From positions 3,768,839-3,832,838 of the forward strand of contig NZ_AP027368.1 in the NCBI RefSeq assembly GCF_030296015.1: a stretch of DNA of 64,000 bases, given 5' to 3'. Below, one piece after another: positions 48,198-58,021 of this stretch. The DNA comes from Ferrimonas sp. YFM. Its GTDB lineage: Bacteria > Pseudomonadota > Gammaproteobacteria > Enterobacterales > Shewanellaceae. The notes beneath the pieces were generated by a model. It was not told the DNA's origin. It did no database searches and worked only from the letters and a program-made list of their open reading frames with translations. The position numbers and the translations under genes are program-made. Numbering within the stretch: position 1 is the first letter of the stretch; each line of letters begins with the position of its first letter.

Positions 48198-49394
48198 TTA
48201 GCCTATTGTCACCACGGCGATGCGACCACTTCGTGTCTGCAGGAACACCTTGTTCCCTTCGACCCTCGGCTGGCTGTAGAGGCCGGAGCCGTCGATCTGA
48301 CGACGCCCCACCAATTTACCGGTTTCCCGGTCAAGGATATGCAGGTAGCCTTCGAAGTCGCCCACCAGCAGATAGTCTCCCAGCACCGCGGGGCCGGTCA
48401 CCAGTCGACCGGTCAGTTCGGAGTTGGCCCAGGTCTCCAGACCATTGAGGCGGTTCACCGAGTAGATGGTGCCGTCACTGGCGGTCAGGTAGAGGTCGTT
48501 GCCCTCCAGATCCATGGGAGTATAGCTGGAGTACTGACGCTTCCACTTGATCTGACCGGAGCGCACCTCGACCGCCGCCAGGTTGCCGTTAAAGGCGCTG
48601 GCGTACAGGGTGGTCCCCAGCACCAGAGGCTTGGCATCGGAGTCCACCATGCGATCCAATTCATTGGAGCCAGAGGCTTCCGCCAGCTTGGCTTCCCAGA
48701 TGGGCGCCCCCTGCTGGGCGAAGATCGCCGCCAGCTTACCGTCGGCGGTGCCCACGAAGGCCGCACCCTGAGTGGTGGCGGCGGCACTGGTGCCGCGCAG
48801 CACCAGGGAGGGCAGGGTCAGTTCGTAGGTCCACAGCTCTTCGCCGGACTCCACATCAAACGCCTGCACCTTACCGGCACCGGTATTCACAACCACCTTG
48901 GCATCCACCACAGTGGGGTCGGACAGCAGCTCACCCCGGGTCTGGGCCTGCCACAGTACCTCGCCACTGTTCTGGTCCAGAGCAAACAGCACGCCGTTTT
49001 CGCTGCCGACAAACACCTTGTCGAAGCCACTGCTCAGGCCGGCGGAGAGACGGGCACCGTTGTTCTTCTTCAGAGCACCGGTGGCGAAGACGCGACGCAG
49101 ATTCTGCTGCCACAGCTCCTTGCCGTTCTCCTGGTCAAAGGCGGTGATCAGGCCGAAACGCTCTGCCACGAATACCTTGCCATAGGCCACTTCGGGGGAC
49201 AGGCTGGACCAATACTCACCAATGCCGTCGCCGGCACCTGTGTCCCAAACCACGGTGGTGGCCACGCTGGAGTCGAGCTCCGGCAGCGGCGAGATCTCTA
49301 TCTTGACGTCGTCATCACTGGAGGCACAGCCCATCAGAGCCAGGACCATCAGTCCGGCCAGCCATCCTTTTCCTGCCTTCACCATCCGCGTCAT
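48198..49394 (-). CDS. bamB: Outer membrane assembly lipoprotein BamB
   Basis: A 398-residue lipoprotein (LAGLMVLALMGCASS) with an eight-bladed PQQ-type beta-propeller. Repeated motifs such as GKELWQQNL, GEVLWQAQT and GEELWTYEL mark the blades. It belongs to the BAM complex that inserts outer-membrane proteins. It follows yfgM by 2 bases. ATG 49385 (MVKAGKG) has better ribosome-binding-site spacing than ATG 49394; either yields the same mature protein. Confidence 0.96.
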   Translation of the reverse strand: MTRMVKAGKGWLAGLMVLALMGCASSDDDVKIEISPLPELDSSVATTVVWDTGAGDGIGEYWSSLSPEVAYGKVFVAERFGLITAFDQENGKELWQQNLRRVFATGALKKNNGARLSAGLSSGFDKVFVGSENGVLFALDQNSGEVLWQAQTRGELLSDPTVVDAKVVVNTGAGKVQAFDVESGEELWTYELTLPSLVLRGTSAAATTQGAAFVGTADGKLAAIFAQQGAPIWEAKLAEASGSNELDRMVDSDAKPLVLGTTLYASAFNGNLAAVEVRSGQIKWKRQYSSYTPMDLEGNDLYLTASDGTIYSVNRLNGLETWANSELTGRLVTGPAVLGDYLLVGDFEGYLHILDRETGKLVGRRQIDGSGLYSQPRVEGNKVFLQTRSGRIAVVTIG

Positions 49395-49396
49395 CC

Positions 49397-50005
49397 TCAG
49401 TTTGCCAGGTCGTCGAGCTTCATCTGCAGCGCAGGGCTGCGGCTGCCAGCGGTCAGGGCCGCCTGGTAAGCGTCACGGGCTCCCTGCAGGTCACCTTTCT
49501 GCTTCAGCAGATCGCCCTTGAGCTCATCACGCTGGCCGGCAAACGCCTCACCTGTGATGGTGTTCAGGGTCGCCAGGGCCTCATCGCTCTTGCCCAGAGC
49601 CAGCTGCACCCGGGCCAGACGCAGGTCCACCAGGGGCTTGATGTCGGCATCGATGCCGGCGGCCACATCACTCAGGCGCTGCTCGGCCTGAGTCAGGTCA
49701 CCGGCGTCGGCGGCGGCTTTGGCCAGCATCAGCGAGGCCAGGTCCGCATAGGCGGAATCGCCGTGGCTCAGCTTCAGTTCATCCACGGCGGCAGCCAGGG
49801 TGTCTCGGGCACCGGCTTTTTCCACGGTGGCATCGAATGCGGCAGAAGCGGCCTCCTCCTGGCCTACCTGGTACTCCTGGTAGGTGTTCCAGCCGAACAG
49901 GGCGGCCAGACCAATGGCGGCGCCGCCGATGATGGAGTTACCATACTCCTTCCAAAACGACTTAATCGCTTCTACCTGTTGTTCTTCGGTGCTGTAGATT
50001 TCCAC
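49397..50005 (-). CDS. yfgM: YfgM, ancillary SecYEG translocon subunit
   Basis: A 202-residue inner-membrane protein: a short cytoplasmic tail, one TM helix (SIIGGAAIGLAALFGWNTY) and a periplasmic TPR region (SAYADLASLMLAKAAADAGD; RDAYQAALTAGSRSPALQ). It works with PpiD at the Sec translocon. GTG start behind AAGGGGA. Between hisS and bamB, the usual order. Confidence 0.93.
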   Translation of the reverse strand: MEIYSTEEQQVEAIKSFWKEYGNSIIGGAAIGLAALFGWNTYQEYQVGQEEAASAAFDATVEKAGARDTLAAAVDELKLSHGDSAYADLASLMLAKAAADAGDLTQAEQRLSDVAAGIDADIKPLVDLRLARVQLALGKSDEALATLNTITGEAFAGQRDELKGDLLKQKGDLQGARDAYQAALTAGSRSPALQMKLDDLAN

Positions 50006-50018
50006 TTGGTCAGTCCCC

Positions 50019-51296
50019 TTAAGCGTTCACCAAAGAGGGCAACAGACTGGCCAGCTCTTCCCGGCTGACCTGACGCTGTTCGCCCCCGGCGCGAAGCGGT
50101 TTTACCGTCACCACGCCCTGTTGTAATTCGTCTTCGCCGATGATCAGTGCCACGGTGGCACCACTCTTGTCGGCGCGTTTCATCTGTTTCTTAAAGTTGC
50201 CGCCACCGCAGTGCATCATCACTGCCAGGTCGGTGTCCCGGCGCAGATCATCCGCCAGGGCCATGGCGCTGCCCAGGGTGCCGGCGCCCATGGCGCACAC
50301 ATAGAGGTCCACCGGGGCAGGCAGGGCATCAAACTTGCCCAGGGTGTCCAGCAACAGTACCAGGCGTTCGATGCCTGACGCGAAGCCCACGGCCGGGGTG
50401 TCTTTGCCACCGAGCTGGCCCACCAGGCCGTCGTAGCGGCCACCGGCCAGTACGGTACCCTGGGCGCCCAGGCTGTCGGTGATCCACTCGAACACGGTGT
50501 GGTTGTAGTAGTCCAGACCACGCACCAGTCGAGGGTTTACCGTGTATTGGATGCCGGCGCCGTCCAGCAGTTCACACAAAAGTGAAAAATGTGCCTTGGA
50601 CTCTTCACCCAGGTGATCCATCAGGGCCGGAGCGTCCGCCAGCAGCGCTTGTACTTGCTGGTTCTTGCTGTCCAACACCCGCAGCGGGTTGGTGTACATG
50701 CGACGCTGGCTGTCTTCGTCCAGGGTCTCTTTGTGCTGCTCCAGGAAGGCCACCAGGGCATCGCGATAGGCGGCGCGCTCCTCGCTGGTGCCCAGGGTGT
50801 TGATCTCCAGACGCACGGTCTCGGCAATGCCCAGACGCTCCCACAGGCGGGCGGACATCATCAGCACTTCCGCGTCGGCGTCGGCGCTGCCGATGCCATA
50901 GACCTCCACACCAAACTGGTGGAATTGACGATAGCGCCCCTTCTGAGGACGCTCATGACGGAACATGGGACCCATGTACCACAGGCGCTGCTCCTGGTTG
51001 TACAGCAGGCCATGCTCGTTACCCGCACGCACGGTGGAGGCGGTGCCTTCGGGGCGCAGAGTCAGGGAGTCGCCATTGCGATCTTCGAAGGTGTACATCT
51101 CCTTCTCGACAATGTCGGTCACCTCACCAATGGCGCGCTTGAACAGGCCGGTCATCTCTACGATGGGGGTGCGGATCTCCTGATAACCGTAGCTGGCCAC
51201 GGTGTCACGCAGGGCCGCTTCCACCCACTGCCACTTAGCGCTCTCGCCTGGGAGGCAATCGTTCATGCCGCGAATGGCTTGAATCTGTTTACTCAC
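50019..51296 (-). CDS. hisS: Histidyl-tRNA synthetase
   Basis: A 425-residue class II synthetase. Motif 1 is in [19 protein letters not shown], motif 2 is [23 protein letters not shown], the His-specific loop is [13 protein letters not shown], and motif 3 is [13 protein letters not shown]. The C-terminal anticodon-binding domain follows. GTG start. Confidence 0.98.
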   Translation of the reverse strand: MSKQIQAIRGMNDCLPGESAKWQWVEAALRDTVASYGYQEIRTPIVEMTGLFKRAIGEVTDIVEKEMYTFEDRNGDSLTLRPEGTASTVRAGNEHGLLYNQEQRLWYMGPMFRHERPQKGRYRQFHQFGVEVYGIGSADADAEVLMMSARLWERLGIAETVRLEINTLGTSEERAAYRDALVAFLEQHKETLDEDSQRRMYTNPLRVLDSKNQQVQALLADAPALMDHLGEESKAHFSLLCELLDGAGIQYTVNPRLVRGLDYYNHTVFEWITDSLGAQGTVLAGGRYDGLVGQLGGKDTPAVGFASGIERLVLLLDTLGKFDALPAPVDLYVCAMGAGTLGSAMALADDLRRDTDLAVMMHCGGGNFKKQMKRADKSGATVALIIGEDELQQGVVTVKPLRAGGEQRQVSREELASLLPSLVNA

Positions 51297-51382
51297 GTTT
51301 CTCTCTTTCTGGATATAAAAAGACCCCGCGTCCCAACGGGCGCGCCCGATCCCGGGGCGCCTCGTGGATCACGCAGGGGTGA

Positions 51383-52498
51383 TTACTCTTTGACTTCCTT
51401 GACCGCGATCTGCTGCTCCTTGATGGCAGCCTGCTTGCGAATCCGCTCTTCCAGCAGTTCCACCAGCTGATCGTTGTCCAGACGCTCTTTCTGGCGTTCA
51501 CCGCCGAGATAGAAGCCGCTCTTTCTGTTGCTGCCCGCCAGGCCCAGGTCCGACACCAGGGCTTCACCGGGTCCGTTGACCACGCAGCCGATGATGGACA
51601 CATCCAGGGCGGTGGTCACATCTTCCAGGCGCTGCTCTAGGGCATTGACGGTGCCGATGACATCGAACTCCTGTCTGGAGCAGGAGGGGCAGGCGATAAA
51701 GTTGATGCCGCGGGAGCGGATGCGCAGGCTCTTGAGGATATCAAAGCCCACCTTCACCTCCTCCACGGGGTCCGCCGCCAGGGATACCCTCAGGGTATCG
51801 CCGATCCCTTCGTTAAGCAGCAGTCCCAGACCGATGGCGGACTTCACCGCGCCGGCGCGTTGGCCTCCGGCCTCGGTGATCCCCAGGTGGATGGGCTGCT
51901 CAATGGCGTCGGACAGCAGGCGGTAGGCGTCCACCGCCAGGAAGACATCGGAGGCCTTCACACTGACCTTGAAGTTGTGGAAGTCCAGATCCTGCAAAAT
52001 CTTGACGTGACGCATGGCCGACTCCACCAGGGCAGCTGGGGTAGGCTCACCATACTTCTCCTGGATGTCACGCTCCAGGGACCCGGCATTCACGCCGATG
52101 CGGATGGGGATGTTGCGCTCACGGGCAGCGTCCACCACCGCCCGGATCCGCTCTTCGTTACCGATGTTGCCCGGATTGATCCTCAGGCAGTCGGCACCGT
52201 ACTCCGCCACCTTGAGGGCGATGCGGTAATCGAAATGGATGTCTGCCACCAGAGGAATGGTGGTCTGCGCCTTGATCAACTTGAACGCCTCGGCCGCCTC
52301 CATAGTGGGTACGGAGACCCGGACGATGTCGGCACCGGCGCGCTCAATGGCTTGAATCTGTGCCACAGTGGCATCCACATCTGTGGTGCGGGTGTTGGTC
52401 ATCGACTGCACCGAGATGGGGGCTCCGCCACCCACGGGCACATTACCCACCATGACCTGGCGAGTGGGGCGACGCTTAATGGGAGATTCGTGTTGCAT
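51383..52498 (-). CDS. ispG: 4-hydroxy-3-methylbut-2-enyl diphosphate synthase
   Basis: A 371-residue [4Fe-4S] enzyme of the MEP isoprenoid pathway, converting MEcPP to HMBPP. The TIM-barrel start [19 protein letters not shown] is followed by cluster cysteines in [13 protein letters not shown] and [18 protein letters not shown]. It lies between rodZ and hisS as in most gammaproteobacteria. Confidence 0.97.
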   Translation of the reverse strand: MQHESPIKRRPTRQVMVGNVPVGGGAPISVQSMTNTRTTDVDATVAQIQAIERAGADIVRVSVPTMEAAEAFKLIKAQTTIPLVADIHFDYRIALKVAEYGADCLRINPGNIGNEERIRAVVDAARERNIPIRIGVNAGSLERDIQEKYGEPTPAALVESAMRHVKILQDLDFHNFKVSVKASDVFLAVDAYRLLSDAIEQPIHLGITEAGGQRAGAVKSAIGLGLLLNEGIGDTLRVSLAADPVEEVKVGFDILKSLRIRSRGINFIACPSCSRQEFDVIGTVNALEQRLEDVTTALDVSIIGCVVNGPGEALVSDLGLAGSNRKSGFYLGGERQKERLDNDQLVELLEERIRKQAAIKEQQIAVKEVKE

Positions 52499-52506
52499 GG
52501 GACACC

Positions 52507-53481
52507 TTAATTGGCCAGGGTGATTACCGCCACCCGTCCTGGGCGGTAACCGGACATATCAACGGGGTTGCCGTTAAAGCTCAGGGACACCACTTCAGGT
52601 GCGCCGACACGCAGCTTCAGGGGGGCCTTGCCCTCCAGGGCGGTCTGGTAACCGCTGCGCTTAAGCCCCTCCATCAGGGTATTGCCGTCCGCATCCTTGA
52701 GCAGCATCCAGCAATCACCGGTCAGGGTCAGGCTGACCTGATCCAATGCCACCACAGGCGCTGCGACGTCAGCCTCTGCCACTGCCGTCACTTCATCCGC
52801 ATCGGCAGCTTGAGTCGCGTCTGACTGTTGAGAAGGTTCACTGCCGGTCAGCTCAGGCTGCGCCTCGATGGTGCTCTCCTGGGCATCCCCCTGTACGTCC
52901 GCCTCGGTCACCTCGGGAGAGGCGTCCAGAGTCTGTGCCACAGTCTGCTGCTCTACCGGCACCTGTGGCCTGGGCTGGGGCACCAGCTCGGCGGCACTGC
53001 GACGCTCAGGCTCGCTGCTGACAATGGAGGGAAGGGAGATCTCGCTGCTGGTCTCCAACAGGGACTGGGGCTTGGACACCCACCACCACACCAACAAACC
53101 GACCAGGGCCAGGACAATGGCCCAGGTCAGCAGCATCCAGCGGCTGTCGCGCTGCTGCTTGGAGGTGCGACGGGAGAAACTCTGCATATTGGTTTCGGCC
53201 TGGGAGTGAGGCAACGCCGACAGGGCCAGGGCGATCTGCTTTTCGCTGACGCCCACCAGACGGGCATAGTTACGCACATAACCGCGAAGATAGGTGGTGG
53301 TGGTACCGGACTCGTAGTCGTCGTTCTCGATCCCCTCAACCACAGAGCGGCGCAGGCTGAGACGCTGAGCCACCTGTTGGGTGGTCAGGCCGCTGGCCTC
53401 CCTGGCGGCCCGCAACAGGGGCCCTGGGGTGATCACCGTACTTTCTTCTTGTTGTTCTTGGTGTTGTTGATTGTCATTCAT
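52507..53481 (-). CDS. rodZ: Cytoskeleton protein RodZ
   Basis: A 324-residue cell-shape protein linking MreB to the membrane. An N-terminal Xre-like HTH ([20 protein letters not shown], residues about 15-80) is followed by a basic stretch and one TM helix ([17 protein letters not shown]). A low-complexity acidic/Gln/Ala periplasmic linker and a C-terminal DUF4115 domain ([27 protein letters not shown]) complete it. Overlaps the 3' end of pilW by 4 bases. Confidence 0.95.
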   Translation of the reverse strand: MNDNQQHQEQQEESTVITPGPLLRAAREASGLTTQQVAQRLSLRRSVVEGIENDDYESGTTTTYLRGYVRNYARLVGVSEKQIALALSALPHSQAETNMQSFSRRTSKQQRDSRWMLLTWAIVLALVGLLVWWWVSKPQSLLETSSEISLPSIVSSEPERRSAAELVPQPRPQVPVEQQTVAQTLDASPEVTEADVQGDAQESTIEAQPELTGSEPSQQSDATQAADADEVTAVAEADVAAPVVALDQVSLTLTGDCWMLLKDADGNTLMEGLKRSGYQTALEGKAPLKLRVGAPEVVSLSFNGNPVDMSGYRPGRVAVITLAN

Positions 53482-54251
53482 TGATAATTCTTTGCCCGGT
53501 ATGCCTTAGCTTGTTCCGAATCTGGATATTTCACCAGCAGCTGGGCGCCAAATTGTCTGGCTGCCTGCCACTGCTGCGCCCGGCGCTCAATCTCCACTCC
53601 CAGCCATAGGGAGGGTGCCGTGGCGACCGCTGTCCCATGAAATTGGGACAGAGCACTCCTGGCTTGGGGATAATCCTGCAGGCGAAACGCCAATTCTGCC
53701 AGTTCCAGCCATAAGCCGATACGACCAGGATCATACTTTAATGCCGAATGAAAGTATTGAACCGCAAGGGGTTCACGACCCACTTTCAGGGCACACCGCG
53801 CCAGGTTTTCAAAGCTGCTTCCCTGTTTCGCGTACCCGGGCGAAGCGATGGCAGCCAGCAACTGCTCTTCGGAGGCGTCGAACTCCAGCCGTCGACAGAG
53901 AAACACCCCGTAGTTGTTATGCACATCGGCACTGTCGGGGTGCAGCTTGAGCAGGTGCTCATAGGTCTCCCTGGCCGCAGGGAGATCCTCCACCTGTTCA
54001 TAGTAATAAGCCAGGGTCAGATGAGCCTGCATCGAACCACTGTCGTGCTCGAGTGCCCGCTCCAGGTTTCGCCTGGCCGCTTCCATTTCGCCTCGTTCCA
54101 GGTAGCCCACCGCCAGCGCAACCCGTTCCCGAGCTGCGGATGCTGCGTCCAGACTGCGGTCACCGTCGGCGACCTCTCTGCCGTCCAGAGTGGTCTGGGT
54201 GACGCAGGCGGTTAACAGGGCAACACATCCCAGGGCGATCCATGCCTTCAT
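53478..54251 (-). CDS. pilW: Type IV pilus biogenesis lipoprotein PilW/PilF
   Basis: A 257-residue TPR lipoprotein (ALGCVALLTACVTQ). At least four TPR units are readable, for example YLERGEMEAARRNLERALEH, LAYYYEQVEDLPAARETYEH and NNYGVFLCRRLEFDASEEQ. It acts as pilotin for the PilQ secretin in Pseudomonas-type systems. Conserved position between rlmN and rodZ. Confidence 0.92.
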   Translation of the reverse strand: MKAWIALGCVALLTACVTQTTLDGREVADGDRSLDAASAARERVALAVGYLERGEMEAARRNLERALEHDSGSMQAHLTLAYYYEQVEDLPAARETYEHLLKLHPDSADVHNNYGVFLCRRLEFDASEEQLLAAIASPGYAKQGSSFENLARCALKVGREPLAVQYFHSALKYDPGRIGLWLELAELAFRLQDYPQARSALSQFHGTAVATAPSLWLGVEIERRAQQWQAARQFGAQLLVKYPDSEQAKAYRAKNYQ

Positions 54252-54280
54252 GCCAACACCTTGTCAGCTTGAGTAGTGTA

Positions 54281-55399
54281 TTAGCTCATTTTTACCGAAA
54301 TTTGTTCACCATGCATGCGTTTTTTCAGCATACGCTTGGTGCGGTCCCGAACATCGCCCACCAACTGGCCGCAGGCCGCGTCGATGTCGTCGCCTCGGGT
54401 CTTACGTACAATAACGGTATACCCCTTCTCCATCAACACCTTGGAGAAACGGTCGATGCGGGAGTTGGAGCTCTTGCCATAGGGGCTGCCAGGGAAGGGA
54501 TTGAAGGGGATCAGATTGATCTTACAAGGGGTATCCTTCAGCAGCTCCGCCAGTTCGCGGGCCTGGTCCATGGAATCGTTGATGTGGTCCAGCATCACGT
54601 ATTCGATGGTCACCCGCCCTTTATTGGCAAAAGATTTACCCAGGTAGCCGCGCACGGACTCCAGGAAGGTGGCGATGTTGTACTTCTTGTTCACCGGCAC
54701 CAGCTCATCCCGCAGCTCATCGTTGGGGGCGTGCAGACTGATGGCCAGGGCCACATCGATCTGGTCACCCAGCTTGTCCAGGGCAGGCACCACGCCCGAA
54801 GTGGAGATGGTCACCCGACGCTTGGAGAGGCCGAATCCGTAATCATCCAGCATGATGTCCATGGCGGGCACCACATTGGTCATGTTCAGCAACGGCTCAC
54901 CCATGCCCATCATCACCACGTTGGAGATGGGGCGCTCCTGGCTTTTCCCGGAGAGACCCAGGTAGGTCGCCACGCGCCACACCTGGCCGATGATCTCGGA
55001 CACGGTCAGGTTACGGTTGAACCCCTGTTGGGCGGTAGAGCAGAAGCTGCACTCCAGGGCACAGCCCACCTGAGAGGAGACACACAGGGTCGCCCGGTCA
55101 TCTTCAGGGATGTACACGGTCTCCACCTCCTGGCCGTTACCCACATCGATGGCAAACTTGATGGTGCCATCTGAGGAGTGCTGGCTGTCGGCGATCTCAG
55201 GTGCCTCGATGACCGCCACCTGGCTCAACTTGGCACGCAGGGCCTTGTTGAAGTTGGTCATCTCTTCAAAGTTGTCCTGGCCGAAGTGATAGATCCACTT
55301 CATCATCTGATCGGCACGAAACGGCTTTTCGCCCAACTCGGCAAAAAACTCACGCATCGCTTTGCGATTCAGGTTTAAAAGGTTGACCTTGTCAGTCAT
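54281..55399 (-). CDS. rlmN: 23S rRNA (A2503-C2) / tRNA A37 methyltransferase
   Basis: A 372-residue radical SAM methylase. The cluster motif is [19 protein letters not shown] (CX3CX2C). [19 protein letters not shown] and [17 protein letters not shown] are family motifs, and the catalytic C-terminal Cys is in [15 protein letters not shown]. Start ATG at 55399. Confidence 0.97.
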   Translation of the reverse strand: MTDKVNLLNLNRKAMREFFAELGEKPFRADQMMKWIYHFGQDNFEEMTNFNKALRAKLSQVAVIEAPEIADSQHSSDGTIKFAIDVGNGQEVETVYIPEDDRATLCVSSQVGCALECSFCSTAQQGFNRNLTVSEIIGQVWRVATYLGLSGKSQERPISNVVMMGMGEPLLNMTNVVPAMDIMLDDYGFGLSKRRVTISTSGVVPALDKLGDQIDVALAISLHAPNDELRDELVPVNKKYNIATFLESVRGYLGKSFANKGRVTIEYVMLDHINDSMDQARELAELLKDTPCKINLIPFNPFPGSPYGKSSNSRIDRFSKVLMEKGYTVIVRKTRGDDIDAACGQLVGDVRDRTKRMLKKRMHGEQISVKMS

Positions 55400-55555
55400 C
55401 TCAGTGCTCCTCGACTCCAGCCCGGAAAATGGCGCGCAATTGTACAGGCTAATCCCCCCGAAAGTCCACCATGACGGGGTTTCGCGGAGTTCAGCCGGTA
55501 TCCAGCCATATCATGATACACTGGAGCTCATTACGACTGTTTCTAACCTGACTCA

Positions 55556-56611
55556 ATGATACTGTTAGTTAGCTATATTCTTGCCGCCATTGGCGTTTCC
55601 TTTGTGTGCAGCGTCTTCGAAGCGGCCCTGCTCAGTGTGACACCCAGCTACATTGCCAACCTGAAAAAGAGCAATCCCAAGGCGGCCGCCCGTCTGGAAA
55701 AACAGAAAGAGGACGTAGAAGCGCCGCTGGTGGCGATCCTTACTCTCAATACCATAGCCCATACAGCGGGCGCTGCCGGGGCCGGCGCCCAGGCGGCCAA
55801 GGTGTTCGGTGACGATCTCCTGGGCCTGTTCTCTGCGGTGCTGACTCTGGCGATCCTGTTCTTCTCCGAGATCATTCCTAAAACCCTGGGGGCCAACTAC
55901 TGGCGCTCCCTGGCTCCCTCGGTGTCCCTGGCACTGAACTGGATGGTGACCCTGACCAAGCCCCTGGTGTGGCTCTCCCTCAAGGTGACCCGGCTGATGG
56001 GCAAGGGAGAGCAGGGGCAGTACATCCGTGCTGAGATGTCTGCCATGGCGGACATCGGCCACCAGTCCGGTGAACTGGAAGAGAAGGAATCCAACATCCT
56101 CAAGCAGCTGCTCAGTGCCAGAGAGGTGCCGGTGACCGCCGTGATGACCCCCAGAACGGTGATCCATGCGGTCAGCCAGCACATGAGCCTGGCCGATTTC
56201 GTCCGCGAGCAGTCCGAGGCGCGCTTTACCCGGATTCCGGTGCACGACGAGGAGCGGGACGACATTGTGGGTTACGTGCACCGCAATGAGGTGATGCTGG
56301 CCGAACGCAGCAATCCGGATAAGGCTCTGCGCACCCTCAAGCGCCCCATCCTGGCCCTGCCCGAAGGGACCAAACTGATGGCGGTGTTTGAACAGCTGCT
56401 CAAGCGCCGGGTTCAGATCGCCATCGTGGTGGATGAGTACGGCAGTGTGTTGGGGCTGGTGACCATGGAGGACATCATCGAATCCCTGCTGGGCCTGGAG
56501 ATCGTCGAGTTCAGCGACCCTGCGGCGGACATGCAGGATGTGGCCCGTAAGTTGTGGGAACAGCGCAAGAAGCAGCGCGGCATCACCCTCAGCGACAACG
56601 ACTCGGCCTGA
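55556..56611 (+). CDS. CNNM/CBS-domain membrane protein (CorB/YfjD-like)
   Basis: A 351-residue protein: DUF21/CNNM transmembrane part (SYILAAIGVSFVCSVFEAAL; ILFFSEIIPKTLGANYWRSL, residues 1-150), then a CBS pair (VMTPRTVIHAVSQHMSLADF; VDEYGSVLGLVTMEDIIESL). The CorC_HlyC C-terminal domain is missing, making it the short form. Relatives export or sense Mg2+; hemolysin in old names is not meaningful. The usual Shine-Dalgarno is not evident before the ATG. Transcribed divergently from rlmN and convergently with ndk, so it sits as a single gene inside the otherwise minus-strand block. Confidence 0.9.
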   Translation: MILLVSYILAAIGVSFVCSVFEAALLSVTPSYIANLKKSNPKAAARLEKQKEDVEAPLVAILTLNTIAHTAGAAGAGAQAAKVFGDDLLGLFSAVLTLAILFFSEIIPKTLGANYWRSLAPSVSLALNWMVTLTKPLVWLSLKVTRLMGKGEQGQYIRAEMSAMADIGHQSGELEEKESNILKQLLSAREVPVTAVMTPRTVIHAVSQHMSLADFVREQSEARFTRIPVHDEERDDIVGYVHRNEVMLAERSNPDKALRTLKRPILALPEGTKLMAVFEQLLKRRVQIAIVVDEYGSVLGLVTMEDIIESLLGLEIVEFSDPAADMQDVARKLWEQRKKQRGITLSDNDSA

Positions 56612-56636
56612 TCCGCGTCAGGCAAAGGCAACGCAC

Positions 56637-56665
56637 AAAAAAAGCGCCCCTAGGGCGCTTTTTTT
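56637..56665. terminator. Bidirectional terminator between the CNNM gene and ndk
   Basis: AAAGCGCCC-CTA-GGGCGCTTT with A run on the left and T run on the right, serving both convergent genes. Confidence 0.9.
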
Positions 56666-56679
56666 ATCTCTGCTGACGC

Positions 56680-57111
56680 TTAGCGAGTGCGTGGGCAGAT
56701 CTCTTCCTGAGTGAAGAAGTAGGCAATTTCGCGCTCGGCGGAAGCCAGGGCATCGGAGCCGTGTACGGCGTTCTCATCGATGGAGTTGGCGAAATCGCTG
56801 CGCAGAGTACCGCGAGCGGCATCGGCAGGGTTGGTGGCACCCATGATTTCACGGTTGGCCAGGACGGCGTTCTCACCTTCCAGAACCTGAACCATGATAG
56901 GACCGGAAGTCATGAAGTCTACCAGGGCACCGAAGAAGGGACGTTCCTTGTGCTCAGCGTAGAAACCTTCGGCCTGTTCGCGGCTCAGGTGAACCATCTT
57001 GGAAGCCACAATCTTCAGGCCAGCATTTTCGAAACGGCCATAGATGGCGCCGATCAGGTTCTTGGCAACAGCGTCAGGCTTAACGATGGAAAAAGTGCGT
57101 TCAATCGCCAT
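56680..57111 (-). CDS. ndk: Nucleoside diphosphate kinase
   Basis: A 143-residue kinase that exchanges gamma-phosphates among NTPs and dNTPs. [15 protein letters not shown] starts the fold, and the catalytic His is in [23 protein letters not shown] 57111 follows GAGAGAAAA; a frame extension of 4 codons is not preferred. Confidence 0.98.
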   Translation of the reverse strand: MAIERTFSIVKPDAVAKNLIGAIYGRFENAGLKIVASKMVHLSREQAEGFYAEHKERPFFGALVDFMTSGPIMVQVLEGENAVLANREIMGATNPADAARGTLRSDFANSIDENAVHGSDALASAEREIAYFFTQEEICPRTR

Positions 57112-57228
57112 TTTTCTCTCCATATTTAGGGTCGGTGTGTTGTTTGGCGCGGATTATAAGGCAAAACCACCCAAAGATCCCTACTTAAATCACGTTCAGG
57201 ATCATTACGGGCGGTTCAGAGATCACGA

Positions 57229-57783
57229 TTAGCGCAAATATTTGACACCGATCCACATGCAGTGCTCATCACAGCGACGCTTCATGCGGCTGACGAATCC
57301 CAGGCCATTGCCAATCTCGATGGCTTCGTCCAGGGAGGCGTTGGAGTCCGGATGGGATTGAGGAAGAGCAAGGAGGAGGCGACCGCACTTGTCCAGCAGG
57401 CGCCAGGAGAACTGAATCTCCCTGGCCAGATCGCTGCCCGATTCGGTCATCGCCCCCAGCCAGATCACCGCCTGATAGGCGACATGCTTGACTGCTGGGC
57501 CTCGAACTTGAATAGAAACACTAGGAAGATCAGAATATTGCTGCTTTAGCATGGCGGAGTTCATGACGTGATCCGTCAGTATGTCGATGGCCCCGGCATC
57601 ACCAACCTGCTTTGCCAGTACCCGGACAAACCCCTCTTCACAGGGGGAGATCACCAGCACACGCTCACCGCGCTTCAGTGCCAACTTCCTTAGGATAAAT
57701 TTGTACTTCCACTCAGGAAACGCGTCATTCGAACCGTCTGAATGACAAACAAAAGAGTGAGTTTTGCGGACTTCTTGTTGCAT
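57229..57783 (-). CDS. Methyltransferase-like protein, function unknown
   Basis: A 184-residue protein with an apparent Rossmann pattern: an N-terminal strand and glycine-poor loop (ERVLVISPCEEGFVRVLAKQ), then AGAIDILTD, PSVSIQVRG, AYQAVIWLGAM and LLDKCGRLLLALP. This spacing is like class I SAM-dependent methyltransferases, but the GxGxG loop is replaced by SPCEEG, so cofactor binding is doubtful. ATG 57783 is chosen; the longer frame uses TTG. Single gene next to ndk; a stress or regulatory role cannot be read. Confidence 0.65.
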   Translation of the reverse strand: MQQEVRKTHSFVCHSDGSNDAFPEWKYKFILRKLALKRGERVLVISPCEEGFVRVLAKQVGDAGAIDILTDHVMNSAMLKQQYSDLPSVSIQVRGPAVKHVAYQAVIWLGAMTESGSDLAREIQFSWRLLDKCGRLLLALPQSHPDSNASLDEAIEIGNGLGFVSRMKRRCDEHCMWIGVKYLR

Positions 57784-57982
57784 TGTTATTTCCGCCCCAA
57801 TTATTTTTGGTTTGAGCAATTTATCGCCACACAGCCCCGACAGCCTGGTCAGCGATTACACAACATACTTCCTTGCTGGCTAAAAAAACAACCTTTTTTT
57901 GCCCTCAATGAGACATAGCGGCAGTTTTGATTAGCTTATTAAATGAACTGGCGCAGATTTTGTCACCAAGCAGCTAAAAAAC

Positions 57983-58009
57983 AAAAAGCCGGCTCAATCG
58001 AGCCGGCTT
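57983..58009 (-). terminator. Terminator of hypAB
   Basis: On the minus strand AAGCCGGCTC-GATT-GAGCCGGCTT is followed by a T run; it sits 13 bases past the hypB stop. Confidence 0.9.
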
Positions 58010-58021
58010 AACCTCATGGGT

